From a bacterium (GTDB taxonomy: Bacteria; Patescibacteriota; CPR2; UBA1875; JAJYID01): a stretch of DNA of 50,591 nucleotides. This document shows, piece by piece, positions 27,954-37,600 of this stretch. The stretch covers positions 1 through 50,591 of the forward strand of contig JAJYJC010000006.1 in the NCBI GenBank assembly GCA_021796415.1. Direction: 5' to 3'. The position numbers were made by a program, and so were the translations under genes. Position 1 is the stretch's first letter. Each line of letters opens with the position of its first letter. The notes beneath the pieces were generated by a model that was not told the origin of the DNA, did not search any database, and worked only from the letters and a program-made list of their open reading frames with translations.

Positions 27954-28006
27954 GTGTCTCTACTCAACACACACCAGGTGTATGTTTATATTGACACACC
28001 TGGTAG
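27954..28006. repeat. paired ACACCAGGTGT palindromes
   Basis: 28-bp exact inverted copy of 8524-8551 plus a second degenerate site. Confidence 0.8.
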
Positions 28007-28043
28007 TGATAGGCTTGCCTAATCCTCACCCAGAAGAAAAATC

Positions 28044-28427
28044 CTACATTTGATTGAGGCCCAAGATGTTTCCTTCCGTGTCCTTAAACCAAGCCGATTT
28101 CGTGCTGCCCATTTCTGCTATGCCTTTGTCATTTGTCTTTATCCCCATCTCCGGCATATCGTAGTGTTCGAATGCCACACCCTTGCCGGTTAAATCCTCC
28201 ACTTCGCTTTCTATGTCGCTAACCTTAAAGCTGACTTGGGTATTTTCCGCTTTTGGAGCCTCATCTTTCAGGTAGATGTAAATGGCCGTACCGCCGCCGG
28301 CTTCAACCGAAAAGGACCAATCGTCCTCTTTTGTAAGCTTTAAGCCAAGGTTTTCAGTATAGAATTTTTTGGCTCTTTCCAGATCTGTTGCCGTCATCAC
28401 GGCGTAAACTTTTTTGTCGCTAAGCAT
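28044..28427 (-). CDS. VOC family protein
   Basis: MTATDLERAKKFYTENLGLKL ... AWFKDTEGNILGLNQ; strong SD AAAGGAGGTGC. Confidence 0.9.
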   Translation of the reverse strand: MLSDKKVYAVMTATDLERAKKFYTENLGLKLTKEDDWSFSVEAGGGTAIYIYLKDEAPKAENTQVSFKVSDIESEVEDLTGKGVAFEHYDMPEMGIKTNDKGIAEMGSTKSAWFKDTEGNILGLNQM

Positions 28428-28513
28428 GTCGCACCTCCTTTCTTCAATTAAGTTAAATCTATCACGGTACGGAGACGCAGATAACAGACAAGTTTACAAA
28501 TATTTTATTTTTT

Positions 28514-29086
28514 CTATGCTCGTACTTTGACGGCTGACAATCTCTGCTTTAGCTGGGGCAGGAAGTATCTGACGGCTTCATAACTGCCAAAAAGCACGCC
28601 GACGTAGAAAAAGTCCCCAAGCACGGTGCCGCGAAAGAACGGCAGCCCCATTACGTAGCATTCCAGCATTCCTTGAAATGTTTTTGCGTAAAGCGGGGTA
28701 AATGCCCACACGGCGCCATTTGTAATGAAGTAGAAAAGCAGCGAACCGGTCAAAGTGCCAAACACAACATTTTTGACATTTTTTCTGCCCCGAATCCAGA
28801 GTCCGATAAATGAGATCAATATGAAACTTCCCCAGGTAAAAAATATTAAGTTGTGTAAGCCAATTATGGCATCCGATACCATCATGGCGGCAAGAGGCAG
28901 CCAGAGGGCGTATTTTTTATTCAGATAAGTCCCCGAGAAAAGCGCCACCGCGCCGACAGCGGCAAAGTTTGCCGGATGAGGAATCAATCTTGTGAATACC
29001 GCCAGCACCACCAGAAGTATTGCGATGATATTCTCGTCAATCAGTGATAATAACTTTTCTTTTTTTACCATGTCTCGAGCCTCCAT
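28514..29086 (-). CDS. DUF6580/ECF transporter S-component-like membrane protein
   Basis: TRLIPHPANFAAVGAVALFSGTYL...WLPLAAMMVSDAIIGLHN ... GSLLFYFITNGAVW. Confidence 0.75.
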   Translation of the reverse strand: MEARDMVKKEKLLSLIDENIIAILLVVLAVFTRLIPHPANFAAVGAVALFSGTYLNKKYALWLPLAAMMVSDAIIGLHNLIFFTWGSFILISFIGLWIRGRKNVKNVVFGTLTGSLLFYFITNGAVWAFTPLYAKTFQGMLECYVMGLPFFRGTVLGDFFYVGVLFGSYEAVRYFLPQLKQRLSAVKVRA

Positions 29087-29703
29087 TCGGTTACGTCATT
29101 ATTGTTTATTTTTAAATCTCCCGCGCCGACATCTGAATATGCGCCGTTGTAGTACAGCGCCCAGTAGGTTCCCCAAGTTACGTGGTCTTCAGCGGCAATG
29201 CTGCCTATTTTTGTAATCATCGGGCCAAAGGAATACATTTTGTAGTCTATCGGGAATCCATTTTGGCTGGACGCCCTGCCCAAGATATCAAATCCCGTAT
29301 CACCGCTTTTTAACGGCACGCTATAGCTCCCAAGCCCATCAATTTTTACGGTAGCGGTTTGGGCAACCGCGTCTTTTGCAACAGAAACCGTCTGCTTGTT
29401 TCCGGCAGCTGCCGCCTGTGCCGTTGCGGTAGTGGCTTTGCCCTCATCGTTTGTCTGCGCCGGCGCGTTTTGAGCGCTCGGCTTGGTCGTGCTGGTGGTT
29501 TTGGCTGCGCCGCTTGCGGCCGCTTGATTTCCGGTGCCGCTCTTTGTGGTTTGTGTTGTTTGCGTGCTGTTTGCCTGCTCTGACTTCGCCCGCATCTCTA
29601 AAACCTTGTTTGAGTTGGCAAAAAGGAGCGCGAATGCGGCAATCAGAACAATTCCGAGGGCATACACCCAATTTTTCCCTAACATTTTCATCTTCTCCTT
29701 CAT
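29065..29703 (-). CDS. DUF4430 (transcobalamin-like C-terminal domain) protein, membrane anchored
   Basis: N-terminal TM, Ser/Thr/Ala/Gln linker, then GFDILGRASSQNGFPIDY...YWALYYNGAYSDVGAGDLKINNNDVTEWRLE. Confidence 0.75.
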   Translation of the reverse strand: MKEKMKMLGKNWVYALGIVLIAAFALLFANSNKVLEMRAKSEQANSTQTTQTTKSGTGNQAAASGAAKTTSTTKPSAQNAPAQTNDEGKATTATAQAAAAGNKQTVSVAKDAVAQTATVKIDGLGSYSVPLKSGDTGFDILGRASSQNGFPIDYKMYSFGPMITKIGSIAAEDHVTWGTYWALYYNGAYSDVGAGDLKINNNDVTEWRLETW

Positions 29704-30197
29704 GATTCGATTCCTTTCCTGGCTTTTACGCCTTTTTTGTAATAATGTTTAATCTCTTTCATTTCCGTCACCAGATCAGCTCTTTCGATCAAGTCTTTTG
29801 TCGCGCCCCTGCCGGTCAATACAACCTCGACATTCTCAGGAACCTTGTTGAGTAAATCCAAAACGGCATTTTCCGGGATTATTTTCAGATTCACGGCGGT
29901 TACAAGCTCATCGATTATAATCACTTGAAAATCCGAATAACTTTTTTCTGCAAAGTCGATTGCCTCAAGGACTTTCGCCTTCTCCTTTTCCCTATCGCTT
30001 TCTTTAAATATCCAGGTGCCGTTTCCAAAGTTTCTTGCGGTTATTTTGCCTATTTTTTTCAAGGATTCTATCTCTGAACTGCTGCCATCCTTTATAACCT
30101 GTAGAAATAAAACTTCGTAATATTTTGAAGCTCGCGCAGCTAACCCAACTGCGGCTGTCGTTTTCCCCTTTCCATCACCTGTATAAATTTGAATCAT
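29700..30197 (-). CDS. cobO: cob(I)yrinic acid a,c-diamide adenosyltransferase, CobO type
   Basis: IYTGDGKGKTTAAVGLAARA, VIIIDELVTAV, VLTGRGATKDLIERADLVTEM. Confidence 0.93.
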   Translation of the reverse strand: MIQIYTGDGKGKTTAAVGLAARASKYYEVLFLQVIKDGSSSEIESLKKIGKITARNFGNGTWIFKESDREKEKAKVLEAIDFAEKSYSDFQVIIIDELVTAVNLKIIPENAVLDLLNKVPENVEVVLTGRGATKDLIERADLVTEMKEIKHYYKKGVKARKGIES

Positions 30198-30273
30198 CTC
30201 ACTCCTTGGTTGGCGGTTTTGTGCTAATCGAAAAGTCGACTCACCCATACGCCAATTTACCCATTCGCCTATT

Positions 30274-32574
30274 TTATCCGCACTCCGAGTAGCCGCAACT
30301 TCGGCAAACCATGCAGCCGCCCTCGTATTCAATGGGTCCGCCGCACTCCCTGCAAATGCCTCCGATGTAGTTGCCTTCCTTGGACTCCTTGACCGCCGCT
30401 TGTGTGTCCGGTACTTCTATTTTTAGCGTTTGGCCGTTGGCCGCATTCTCCTCTTTCACTATGCCAAGCGTCGGTGGAGATGTGAACATCTCAAGCGCCT
30501 TTGCTATTGCGTCAGAGCAGGACGTAACTCTCTCCGGCCCGAAGCCAAACGGCCTATGACAAGTGATGTTTTTCAGGTGTTTTATGATGATTTTTGGATC
30601 AATATCGCTGCGAAGAGCAGTAGATACCATACGGCTGATCGCTTCTGCCTGAGAAGCAGCGCAGCCTCCGGCCTTGCCCATGGCGGAAAAGAGCTCAAAC
30701 GGTTTGCCGTTTTCGTCCTCATTTACCGTCACGTATAGCTTACCGCAACCTGTCATTATCTGGATGGTCTTACCAAATGTTACTTTATTTCTCTGGCGGA
30801 CAATTCTATGTTCGTTTGAGATCTGTATCGCTTCTTGTTCACCTTTTTTGTTCACTTTTCCGATGTTTAGAACCTGCTCATCTCTGCTGCCGTCGCGATA
30901 AATGGTAACCCCCTTGCAATCCAAGCTATACGCAAGTTTGTAAACTTCGGCGACATCTTCTTTTGTAGCCGAATTTGAGAAATTAACTGTTTTGGATACT
31001 GCATTATCCGTGTATTTCTGGAAAGCTGCCTGAATCTTGATGTGCCAGATCGGAGATACATCATGAGCCACCACAAACACATCCTGCACCTCTTCGGGAA
31101 CACCTCCCGCACCCTTCACGGTTCCGCTTTTTGCTATCTCCTTCATGAGCTCTTCTGAGTAGAATCCCATTTTCTTTGCAATACTTAAAAATATCGGATT
31201 CGTCATGACAAGCTCATCCTTGTCCATTACGTTTTTAATGAAGCTAACGGCAAAAAGAGGCTCAACACCGCTTGAAGCATCTGCAATCATGCTTATTGTA
31301 CCTGTTGGCGCGATTGTTGTGATGGTGGCATTTCTGACCCTCTGGCCTTTTTTCTCGTAAGCACTGCCTTTCCAGTTCGGAAACACTCCTCGCTCTTTTG
31401 CCAGCTCCATAGACATCGCTCTGCCCTCGCTTTGGATAAAGCTCATGACTTCTTCCGCCGCATTCACTGCTTCTTCTGAGTTGTATGGCACTTGAAGCTG
31501 AACCAGCATGTCGGCAAAACCCATGACGCCAAGGCCTATTTTCCGGTTTGCTCGCGTCATGTTGCCAATGGCTTCAATGGGATACTTATTTACATCAATT
31601 ACATCATCCAGAAATCGAACGGCAAGACGGGTAATTTCCCTTAGCCTCACCCAGTCAATTTTTCCATCTTCGACAAATTTAGCAAGGTTGATAGATCCCA
31701 GGTTGCATGATTCGTATGGCAAAAGCGGCTGCTCTCCGCAAGGATTTGTGCTTTCTATGTCACCGATGTGCGGAGTGGGGTTTTCTTTGTTTATTCTGTC
31801 TATAAAAACTATACCCGGCTCGCCGTTTTTCCATGCCTGCTTAACGATAAGATCAAATGTCTCTCTGGCAGATAGTGAACCTGCCTTTTTGCCGGTGCGC
31901 GGAGAGATGAGGTCATACTCACCATCTTTTTCAACAGCTTTCATAAATTTTTCCGTTACCGCTACCGAGATATTGAAGTTGTTCAAGGAGCCGTTATCTT
32001 CTTTACAGGTAATAAACTCTAAAATGTCAGGATGATCTACGCGAAGCATTCCCATATTTGCCCCGCGCCTGGTGCCGCCCTGCTTTACCGTTTCCGTTGA
32101 TGCGTTATAGGCTGTCATGAAGGTAATCGGGCCCGATGCTACTCCGCTGGTTGATTTAACCCTTGAACCTTTCTCGCGAAGCCTTGAAAATGAAAATCCT
32201 GTACCGCCGCCGCTTTGATGTATGAGGGCAGTATCTCGGAGTGTACCGAAAATTCCTGCCATATCGTCCTCTACCGGCAAAACAAAGCACGCAGACAACT
32301 GGCCCAAATCCTTGCCGGCATTCATTAGTGTGGGCGAGTTGGGCAAAAAATCAAGAGAGGAGATCATATCATAAAATGCACGCGCTACTTCCTTTTCTCC
32401 TGGACTTTTGGGATATTTTCGCTCCGCTTTTGCCACAGATGAGGCAACACGCCCAAAAAGCTCTTCCGGCGTTTCTATAACCTTCCCTTTGTCATCTTTT
32501 AAGAGATAACGCCTCTTTAAAACCTCCGTAGCTGCCTGAGACAACCTTACCCGCGTTTTTGTGTTTGTTTTCAT
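30274..32574 (-). CDS. nrdJ: adenosylcobalamin-dependent (class II) ribonucleotide reductase
   Basis: NSPTLMNAGKDLGQLSACFVLP, NPCGEQPLLPYESCNLGSINL, C-terminal CxxC-rich tail; SD GGAAGGAG. Confidence 0.95.
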   Translation of the reverse strand: MKTNTKTRVRLSQAATEVLKRRYLLKDDKGKVIETPEELFGRVASSVAKAERKYPKSPGEKEVARAFYDMISSLDFLPNSPTLMNAGKDLGQLSACFVLPVEDDMAGIFGTLRDTALIHQSGGGTGFSFSRLREKGSRVKSTSGVASGPITFMTAYNASTETVKQGGTRRGANMGMLRVDHPDILEFITCKEDNGSLNNFNISVAVTEKFMKAVEKDGEYDLISPRTGKKAGSLSARETFDLIVKQAWKNGEPGIVFIDRINKENPTPHIGDIESTNPCGEQPLLPYESCNLGSINLAKFVEDGKIDWVRLREITRLAVRFLDDVIDVNKYPIEAIGNMTRANRKIGLGVMGFADMLVQLQVPYNSEEAVNAAEEVMSFIQSEGRAMSMELAKERGVFPNWKGSAYEKKGQRVRNATITTIAPTGTISMIADASSGVEPLFAVSFIKNVMDKDELVMTNPIFLSIAKKMGFYSEELMKEIAKSGTVKGAGGVPEEVQDVFVVAHDVSPIWHIKIQAAFQKYTDNAVSKTVNFSNSATKEDVAEVYKLAYSLDCKGVTIYRDGSRDEQVLNIGKVNKKGEQEAIQISNEHRIVRQRNKVTFGKTIQIMTGCGKLYVTVNEDENGKPFELFSAMGKAGGCAASQAEAISRMVSTALRSDIDPKIIIKHLKNITCHRPFGFGPERVTSCSDAIAKALEMFTSPPTLGIVKEENAANGQTLKIEVPDTQAAVKESKEGNYIGGICRECGGPIEYEGGCMVCRSCGYSECG

Positions 32575-32592
32575 AACTCTCCTTCCGCCTGC

Positions 32593-32620
32593 AACAGAAA
32601 ATTAGCCCCCTCTTTCTGTT
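32593..32620 (-). promoter_or_regulatory. hairpin immediately upstream of nrdJ SD
   Basis: AACAGAAA/TTTCTGTT perfect 8-bp stem, no T tail. Confidence 0.4.
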
Positions 32621-32677
32621 AATTTTATTTAAACTTTTATATGTTCCTTACCGCCCAGTCACCCAATCCCTAACTGC

Positions 32678-33124
32678 CTAACTTATGTTTTCCAATTCTT
32701 TCTTGAAGCTATCTATCGTTTCAAATGACTTGTATACCGATGCGAAGCGTAAATATGCCACGTCATCCAACTCTTTTAATTTGCTTAATACAATGTCGCC
32801 CACTTCTGTGCTTTTTATCTTTGTTATCCCCTTTGAATAGATCTCTTTCTCTATCCGGGAAATAAACTCCTCTATCCGAACTTCTGAAATAGGCCTTTTT
32901 TCAAGGGCCTTTTCAATCCCGCTTCTCAACTTTTCTTTTGAAAAGATTTCTTTCTGGCCGTCCTTTTTTACGACCACAAGAGTAGCAGACTCAATCCTCT
33001 CATAAGTTGTAAACCTGAAGCCGCAAGCTTCGCATTCCCTTCGCCTTCTGATAGTTTGGTCTCCCTCTGCGTTTCTCTTTTCCAAAACCCTTATTTTGTT
33101 TGCCTTGCATTCGGGACAATTCAT
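32678..33124 (-). CDS. nrdR: transcriptional regulator NrdR
   Basis: MNCPECKANKIRVLEKR zinc ribbon plus ATP-cone. Confidence 0.96.
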   Translation of the reverse strand: MNCPECKANKIRVLEKRNAEGDQTIRRRRECEACGFRFTTYERIESATLVVVKKDGQKEIFSKEKLRSGIEKALEKRPISEVRIEEFISRIEKEIYSKGITKIKSTEVGDIVLSKLKELDDVAYLRFASVYKSFETIDSFKKELENIS

Positions 33125-33145
33125 GCTTATCTCGTTTATTAAATT

Positions 33146-33198
33146 ACTCTACCGCTAGCGTTTAGAAAAATGATAAGACGCTAGATATAGTGTGTCAA
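33146..33198 (-). promoter_or_regulatory. nrdR promoter with tandem NrdR boxes
   Basis: TTGACA (33193-33198)-17-TATCAT (33170-33175); ACACTATATCTAGCGT (33178-33193) and ACGCTAGCGGTAGAGT (33146-33161), 16-bp gap. Confidence 0.8.
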
Positions 33199-33375
33199 GA
33201 CTTTTATTTTTCCACAAGTTTTACCCAATATTTTAAGCACGTTTTGGGATAATCAACACACGGTAGTACACAGCCTCGCTCCTAATTTTCAAATTTACGC
33301 GATAGCAAAATCTTGAAAATGTCCTGACTTTAGGCAAGCCACATCAGGCACTAGAATGACATAATCCCATCAAAA

Positions 33376-33404
33376 AAAGCCCCGTTACCGAAGCTTTTTC
33401 AAAT
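33376..33404 (-). terminator. terminator of ftsZ
   Basis: AAGCTTCG-GTAA-CGGGGCTT then T7 on the minus strand. Confidence 0.75.
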
Positions 33405-33431
33405 TTCAAATTGTAAATTTTAAATTCTTTA

Positions 33432-34508
33432 CTATTCCATCCTCTTTCTGATGAACGCCGGTATTTCCAGATCGTCCTCTATCTCATCTTCGAATGTGTC
33501 ATCTGGCTCAAACATCGTTTTTGAGGTGTCAATGGCACCGACAGATGTCGTCTTCGGTCCCTCAAATCCGGTTGCGATAACAGTAATTTGGAGCTCGTTC
33601 GAAAGGCTTGGGTCTATAACCGCGCCAAATATGATATTTGCGTCCGGATCAACTGCTTCAGTAATGATTTTGGCTGCTTCGTCTATTTCGAACATACCTA
33701 AATCGTTTCCGCCTGTTACATTAAAGAGGACTCCCTTGGCGCCATTAATTGAAAGTTCAAGAAGCGGGGAGTTGATGGCTTTTCTTGCTGCCTCAACGGC
33801 CCTGTTTTCACCGCTGCCCATGCCGATACCCATCAGAGCTGAGCCGGCATCAGACATTATCATCTTTACATCGGCAAAGTCGACGTTGATAAGGCCGTGG
33901 ATGGTGATTAAGTCGGATATGCCCTGCACACCCTGTCTCAAAACATCATCAACAACAGAGAAAGCTTCGAGCATTGTGGTTTTCTTTTCTATAGTTTGGA
34001 GCAATCTATCGTTTGGGATTGTGATTAAAGTGTCTACGTGCTCATTTAGGTCTTCTATACCTTCATCAGCGGATCTTTTTCTCTTTTCTCCTTCAAAGGC
34101 AAACGGCTTGGTTACAAATCCTACTGTGAGCGCGCCAACCTGCCTGGAAATAGATGCCACCACCGGTGCAGCACCGGTTCCTGTCCCGCCGCCTTCACCG
34201 CAAGTTACAAAAACCATATCTGCGCCTTTTAGCGCTTCTTCTATATCTTCGCTTGATTCCTCGGCGGCCTTTTTCCCGACTTCGGGATCGCTGCCTGCGC
34301 CAAGACCTCTTGTAATGGTTTTTCCAATATGAATTTTCTTTTTTGCTTTGCTGGCTTGAAGGCTTTGCGCATCTGTATTTACACCTATAAACTCAACGCC
34401 TTTTACGCCTGTGTCGACCATTCTGTTTATAACATTGATACCACTGCCACCTACGCCGACAACTTTTATTTGCGCAAATGATTCCATACTCGGCTTTATT
34501 TCAGCCAT
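33432..34508 (-). CDS. ftsZ: cell division protein FtsZ
   Basis: [28 protein letters not shown] tubulin signature. Confidence 0.98.
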   Translation of the reverse strand: MAEIKPSMESFAQIKVVGVGGSGINVINRMVDTGVKGVEFIGVNTDAQSLQASKAKKKIHIGKTITRGLGAGSDPEVGKKAAEESSEDIEEALKGADMVFVTCGEGGGTGTGAAPVVASISRQVGALTVGFVTKPFAFEGEKRKRSADEGIEDLNEHVDTLITIPNDRLLQTIEKKTTMLEAFSVVDDVLRQGVQGISDLITIHGLINVDFADVKMIMSDAGSALMGIGMGSGENRAVEAARKAINSPLLELSINGAKGVLFNVTGGNDLGMFEIDEAAKIITEAVDPDANIIFGAVIDPSLSNELQITVIATGFEGPKTTSVGAIDTSKTMFEPDDTFEDEIEDDLEIPAFIRKRME

Positions 34509-34584
34509 CTGATTTACCTCCTATTTTGTTTAGATTTCCCAAACATTTAAGTCCAATATTTTTTTCCAACATCCAATGGATTTT

Positions 34585-34613
34585 ATTGTATAGCTTTTTT
34601 ATACTCGATGCAA
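34585..34613 (-). promoter_or_regulatory. putative ftsZ promoter
   Basis: TTGCAT-17-TACAAT. Confidence 0.5.
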
Positions 34614-34766
34614 TACTTTTTTTGTGTTTGTTCTATATTGTTATTCAACATAGCCTCAGAAAAGGTTATTTTATCAATTTTGCATTTTAAAAATTTGCTG
34701 GGAATTTAGAGTTTTTGGTTCGCTTTCCACATAGTTATAATGCTGTCTTTTTATAAAAAATAACAA

Positions 34767-34797
34767 AAAAGGCCCATGTATTTGGGTCCTTTTTATT
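34767..34797 (-). terminator. terminator of ftsA
   Basis: AAAAGGACCCAA-ATACA-TGGGCCTTTTTT on the minus strand. Confidence 0.8.
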
Positions 34798-34805
34798 GGG
34801 AAATA

Positions 34806-36032
34806 CTAGGGTAAAAAGGTCTTAAAGACTTTCCTTATTTTATTTATGGCCACGCCCACCTGTTTGCTGCCGCCCGAGTTCTCTGCTTCTTCAAATTGAT
34901 AGAGCATCAGCCCAACGGCCGTAGAAAACCTGGGATCGTATATCTTGTCAACTATTCCCTTGAGGTTGTGCGGTTTGCCGATAATGCAAGGGAGCTTCAG
35001 GATAGATTTAGCAACACTATCTATATCTTCGAGCTTCGCGCCGCCGCCCGTCAGAATCGCTCCCCCGGGAAGCTGCCCATCTCTGTTTATTTTCCTCAGC
35101 TCGCCTTTTATAAGCATAAACATCTCATGCAGCCGCGCTTCTATAATCTCTGCCACATGTTTTCTGGGAATTATACCATCTTCGTTTATATCAATCTCTG
35201 ATAAATCTATCTTTTCCTTTTCAGCCACTGATTTTGCCAAAGAAGTGCCGTACTTTATCTTTACTTTCTCCGCCACATCTATAGATGTCCTTAGGCCAAT
35301 GGCGATGTCGTTTGTGATATGCATGGCGCCAATCGGCAGCACGCTTGTATATAATGGCTTTTCATCTTCATAAACTATAATGCCCGTTGTGCTGGCGCCG
35401 ATATCGAGAACCACGCAGCCTAATTCCTTCTCTCTTTTTGACGCTACTGCTTTTGAAGCGGCCAATGGACCTGCGATTATATCTTCTATGGCTATGCCGG
35501 CTTGCGAAACGCTTTTTTGCAAATTTTTGACAGCAGGCTGGGAAACCGCGATTATCTGCACTTCTCCTTCCAGCCTTATGCCTGTCATGCCCACCGGATC
35601 TTTAACCCCTTCCTGGCCGTCTACGCTGTAAATACGCGGAATAATGTGCAAAATCTCTTTATTGGTCGGTACTTGTATCGCCTGAGCTGCTTCTTCTACT
35701 CGAATGGTATCCTCGTATGTCACCTCCTGATTCGCCTTGCCCACGGCAACCACGCCCTTTGAGGTCATGGAGCCAATGTGGCTACCATTGATATTCACTG
35801 TTGCGCTATCTAGCTGTATTCCAGCCATGCGCTCCGCTATTTCCATACTTTCTGAGATACCGCTAACCGTTTCCTCTATCTCATTTACAAGGCCTTTTCT
35901 GACACCCGTTGTAAATGATGTTCCAAGGCCTATAACATCCAGCGTCCCTTCCTCATTTACCATTCCGACAACACTAGAGATTTTGAAGCTTCCTATATCA
36001 AGGCCGACATATATTTCTTCTTGCTTTGCCAT
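34806..36032 (-). CDS. ftsA: cell division protein FtsA
   Basis: VGLDIGSFKISSVVG, VVLDIGASTTGI, LPGGAILTGGGAKL. Confidence 0.97.
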   Translation of the reverse strand: MAKQEEIYVGLDIGSFKISSVVGMVNEEGTLDVIGLGTSFTTGVRKGLVNEIEETVSGISESMEIAERMAGIQLDSATVNINGSHIGSMTSKGVVAVGKANQEVTYEDTIRVEEAAQAIQVPTNKEILHIIPRIYSVDGQEGVKDPVGMTGIRLEGEVQIIAVSQPAVKNLQKSVSQAGIAIEDIIAGPLAASKAVASKREKELGCVVLDIGASTTGIIVYEDEKPLYTSVLPIGAMHITNDIAIGLRTSIDVAEKVKIKYGTSLAKSVAEKEKIDLSEIDINEDGIIPRKHVAEIIEARLHEMFMLIKGELRKINRDGQLPGGAILTGGGAKLEDIDSVAKSILKLPCIIGKPHNLKGIVDKIYDPRFSTAVGLMLYQFEEAENSGGSKQVGVAINKIRKVFKTFLP

Positions 36033-36206
36033 TTACGTTTTATATTCCAGGTTAACTTATAACTTTGATTATTATATAAACTTAACTGCGCCTTTGCAAA
36101 CAATTAAGCTAATTTTCAAGTGCCAATTTTCAGTTTTCAATAAATTTTCAATGATGCAATGATGCAATGTAGAATCACTGAAAATTATAAATTGTGAATT
36201 AAAAAT

Positions 36207-36953
36207 TCACGCAGTGAGTATATCGTACCCGCGCTTTGTTACCGCAATAGTGTGCTCAAAATGCGACGACATGCCCCCATCGATCGTGCTGTAAGTCCAG
36301 CCGTCATCCCCAAGCCTTAAATCAAATCCCTTTTCTGCAAGCATGGGCTCAATGGCCAGGGTCATGCCTTCTTTTAAGATTACGCCCGTGCCTTTTTTAC
36401 CAAAATTCGCAATCGAAGGCTCTTCGTGTATTTCTCTTCCTATGCCATGTCCTGCAAGGCTCCGAATTACGGAAAAATCTTTGGATTCAATGTACTTTTG
36501 TATCTCGGCCGAAACATCGCCAAGATAAGCGCCATCTTTAATTTTTTTCGCGCCTTTGAAGAATGACTTTTCCGCCGCATCTATCAATTTCTTTTTAATG
36601 GGGTCAATTTTCCCAATGCCGAATGTTATGGCGGCATCAGTATTAAAACCCTTGTGCAAGACCCCAAAATCAAGCGACAGCATATCCCCTTCCTTCAAAA
36701 TTTTGTCTTTTTTGGGCACACCATGGACGATCTCATCATTTACGGAAGCGCAGACATTGTATCCATAGTTCTGGTAACCCCTAAAGGCCGGCATTACCTT
36801 GTATTTCAAGCAAAGCCTGCCGACATACTTGTCGATGTCAAGGGTGCTCATCCCGGGACGCGAAAAATCCTTCGCCTCTTTCAAAACGAGAGCTAGGATA
36901 TGCCCGCCCTCTCGCATTATTTCAATTTCCTTTTTTGTTTTAATACTTATCAT
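36207..36953 (-). CDS. map: methionine aminopeptidase type I
   Basis: NDEIVHGVPK, SLDFGVLHKGFNTDAA, GHGIGREIHEEP. Confidence 0.97.
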   Translation of the reverse strand: MISIKTKKEIEIMREGGHILALVLKEAKDFSRPGMSTLDIDKYVGRLCLKYKVMPAFRGYQNYGYNVCASVNDEIVHGVPKKDKILKEGDMLSLDFGVLHKGFNTDAAITFGIGKIDPIKKKLIDAAEKSFFKGAKKIKDGAYLGDVSAEIQKYIESKDFSVIRSLAGHGIGREIHEEPSIANFGKKGTGVILKEGMTLAIEPMLAEKGFDLRLGDDGWTYSTIDGGMSSHFEHTIAVTKRGYDILTA

Positions 36954-37600
36954 TGTGCTTTTAGTGCATGGCGTCGATCCAGTACATCAAATATCCTTTG
37001 TGTAATCTCGTCATACGACCCTATCCCGTTTATCTCTTCGAACTCGCCTTTTTCCTTAAAGTATTTTACGAGTGGGGTTGTTTCCTTGTTGAATATTGCT
37101 ATCCTTTGCTTTACCGCCTCCTCTGTGTCGTCTTTCCTTCTTATCATTTCTGTCCCACACTTACATTTTCCTGGCGCATCGCCGATGGCGCCACATTCTG
37201 GACATGTATACCTAGTGCTGATTCTTTTTATAGCCTCCTCTTCGGTTATATTAATCATTAACGCAAGGGTCTTAAACTCGTGCCTGCCAGCAATCCTTTT
37301 ATACATCTCTAGTTGTCTTTCGGAACGAGGAAATCCATCAAACAATACTTTCTGACTTGCATCTAAACTTTCAATTTTTTCTTCTACTGTAGCCTCAACG
37401 ATATCGTCAGGTACTAAGACACCTTTTTGCTGAGCTTCGCTTATCCTTGGCTCAGTTTCAGCCTTTTCTCTTAGAAGCTGTCCAACAGATATTCCTTCGT
37501 ACTGATATTTTTCCATAACCCTCTCGGCTTGCGTGCCTTTTCCTGAACCTTGCATTCCAAAAAGCAAAAGAACTTCTCTCATTTTGATAATTTCCTCCAA
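36950..37600 (-). CDS. adk: adenylate kinase
   Basis: LLFGMQGSGKGTQAE, DGFPRSERQ, zinc-finger LID; start may be 37582. Confidence 0.95.
   Translation of the reverse strand: MEEIIKMREVLLLFGMQGSGKGTQAERVMEKYQYEGISVGQLLREKAETEPRISEAQQKGVLVPDDIVEATVEEKIESLDASQKVLFDGFPRSERQLEMYKRIAGRHEFKTLALMINITEEEAIKRISTRYTCPECGAIGDAPGKCKCGTEMIRRKDDTEEAVKQRIAIFNKETTPLVKYFKEKGEFEEINGIGSYDEITQRIFDVLDRRHALKAQ

Noticed and set aside
31508-32035. 175-aa plus-strand ORF antisense to nrdJ
   Set aside because: Lies wholly inside the clear NrdJ frame; no independent support.
32575-32677. Adenosylcobalamin riboswitch upstream of nrdJ
   Set aside because: Gap is only ~100 nt with one simple hairpin and no recognisable B12-box; not supportable.
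33451-34332. 293-aa plus-strand ORF antisense to ftsZ
   Set aside because: Serine-rich mirror translation of a highly conserved gene; no SD or family signature.
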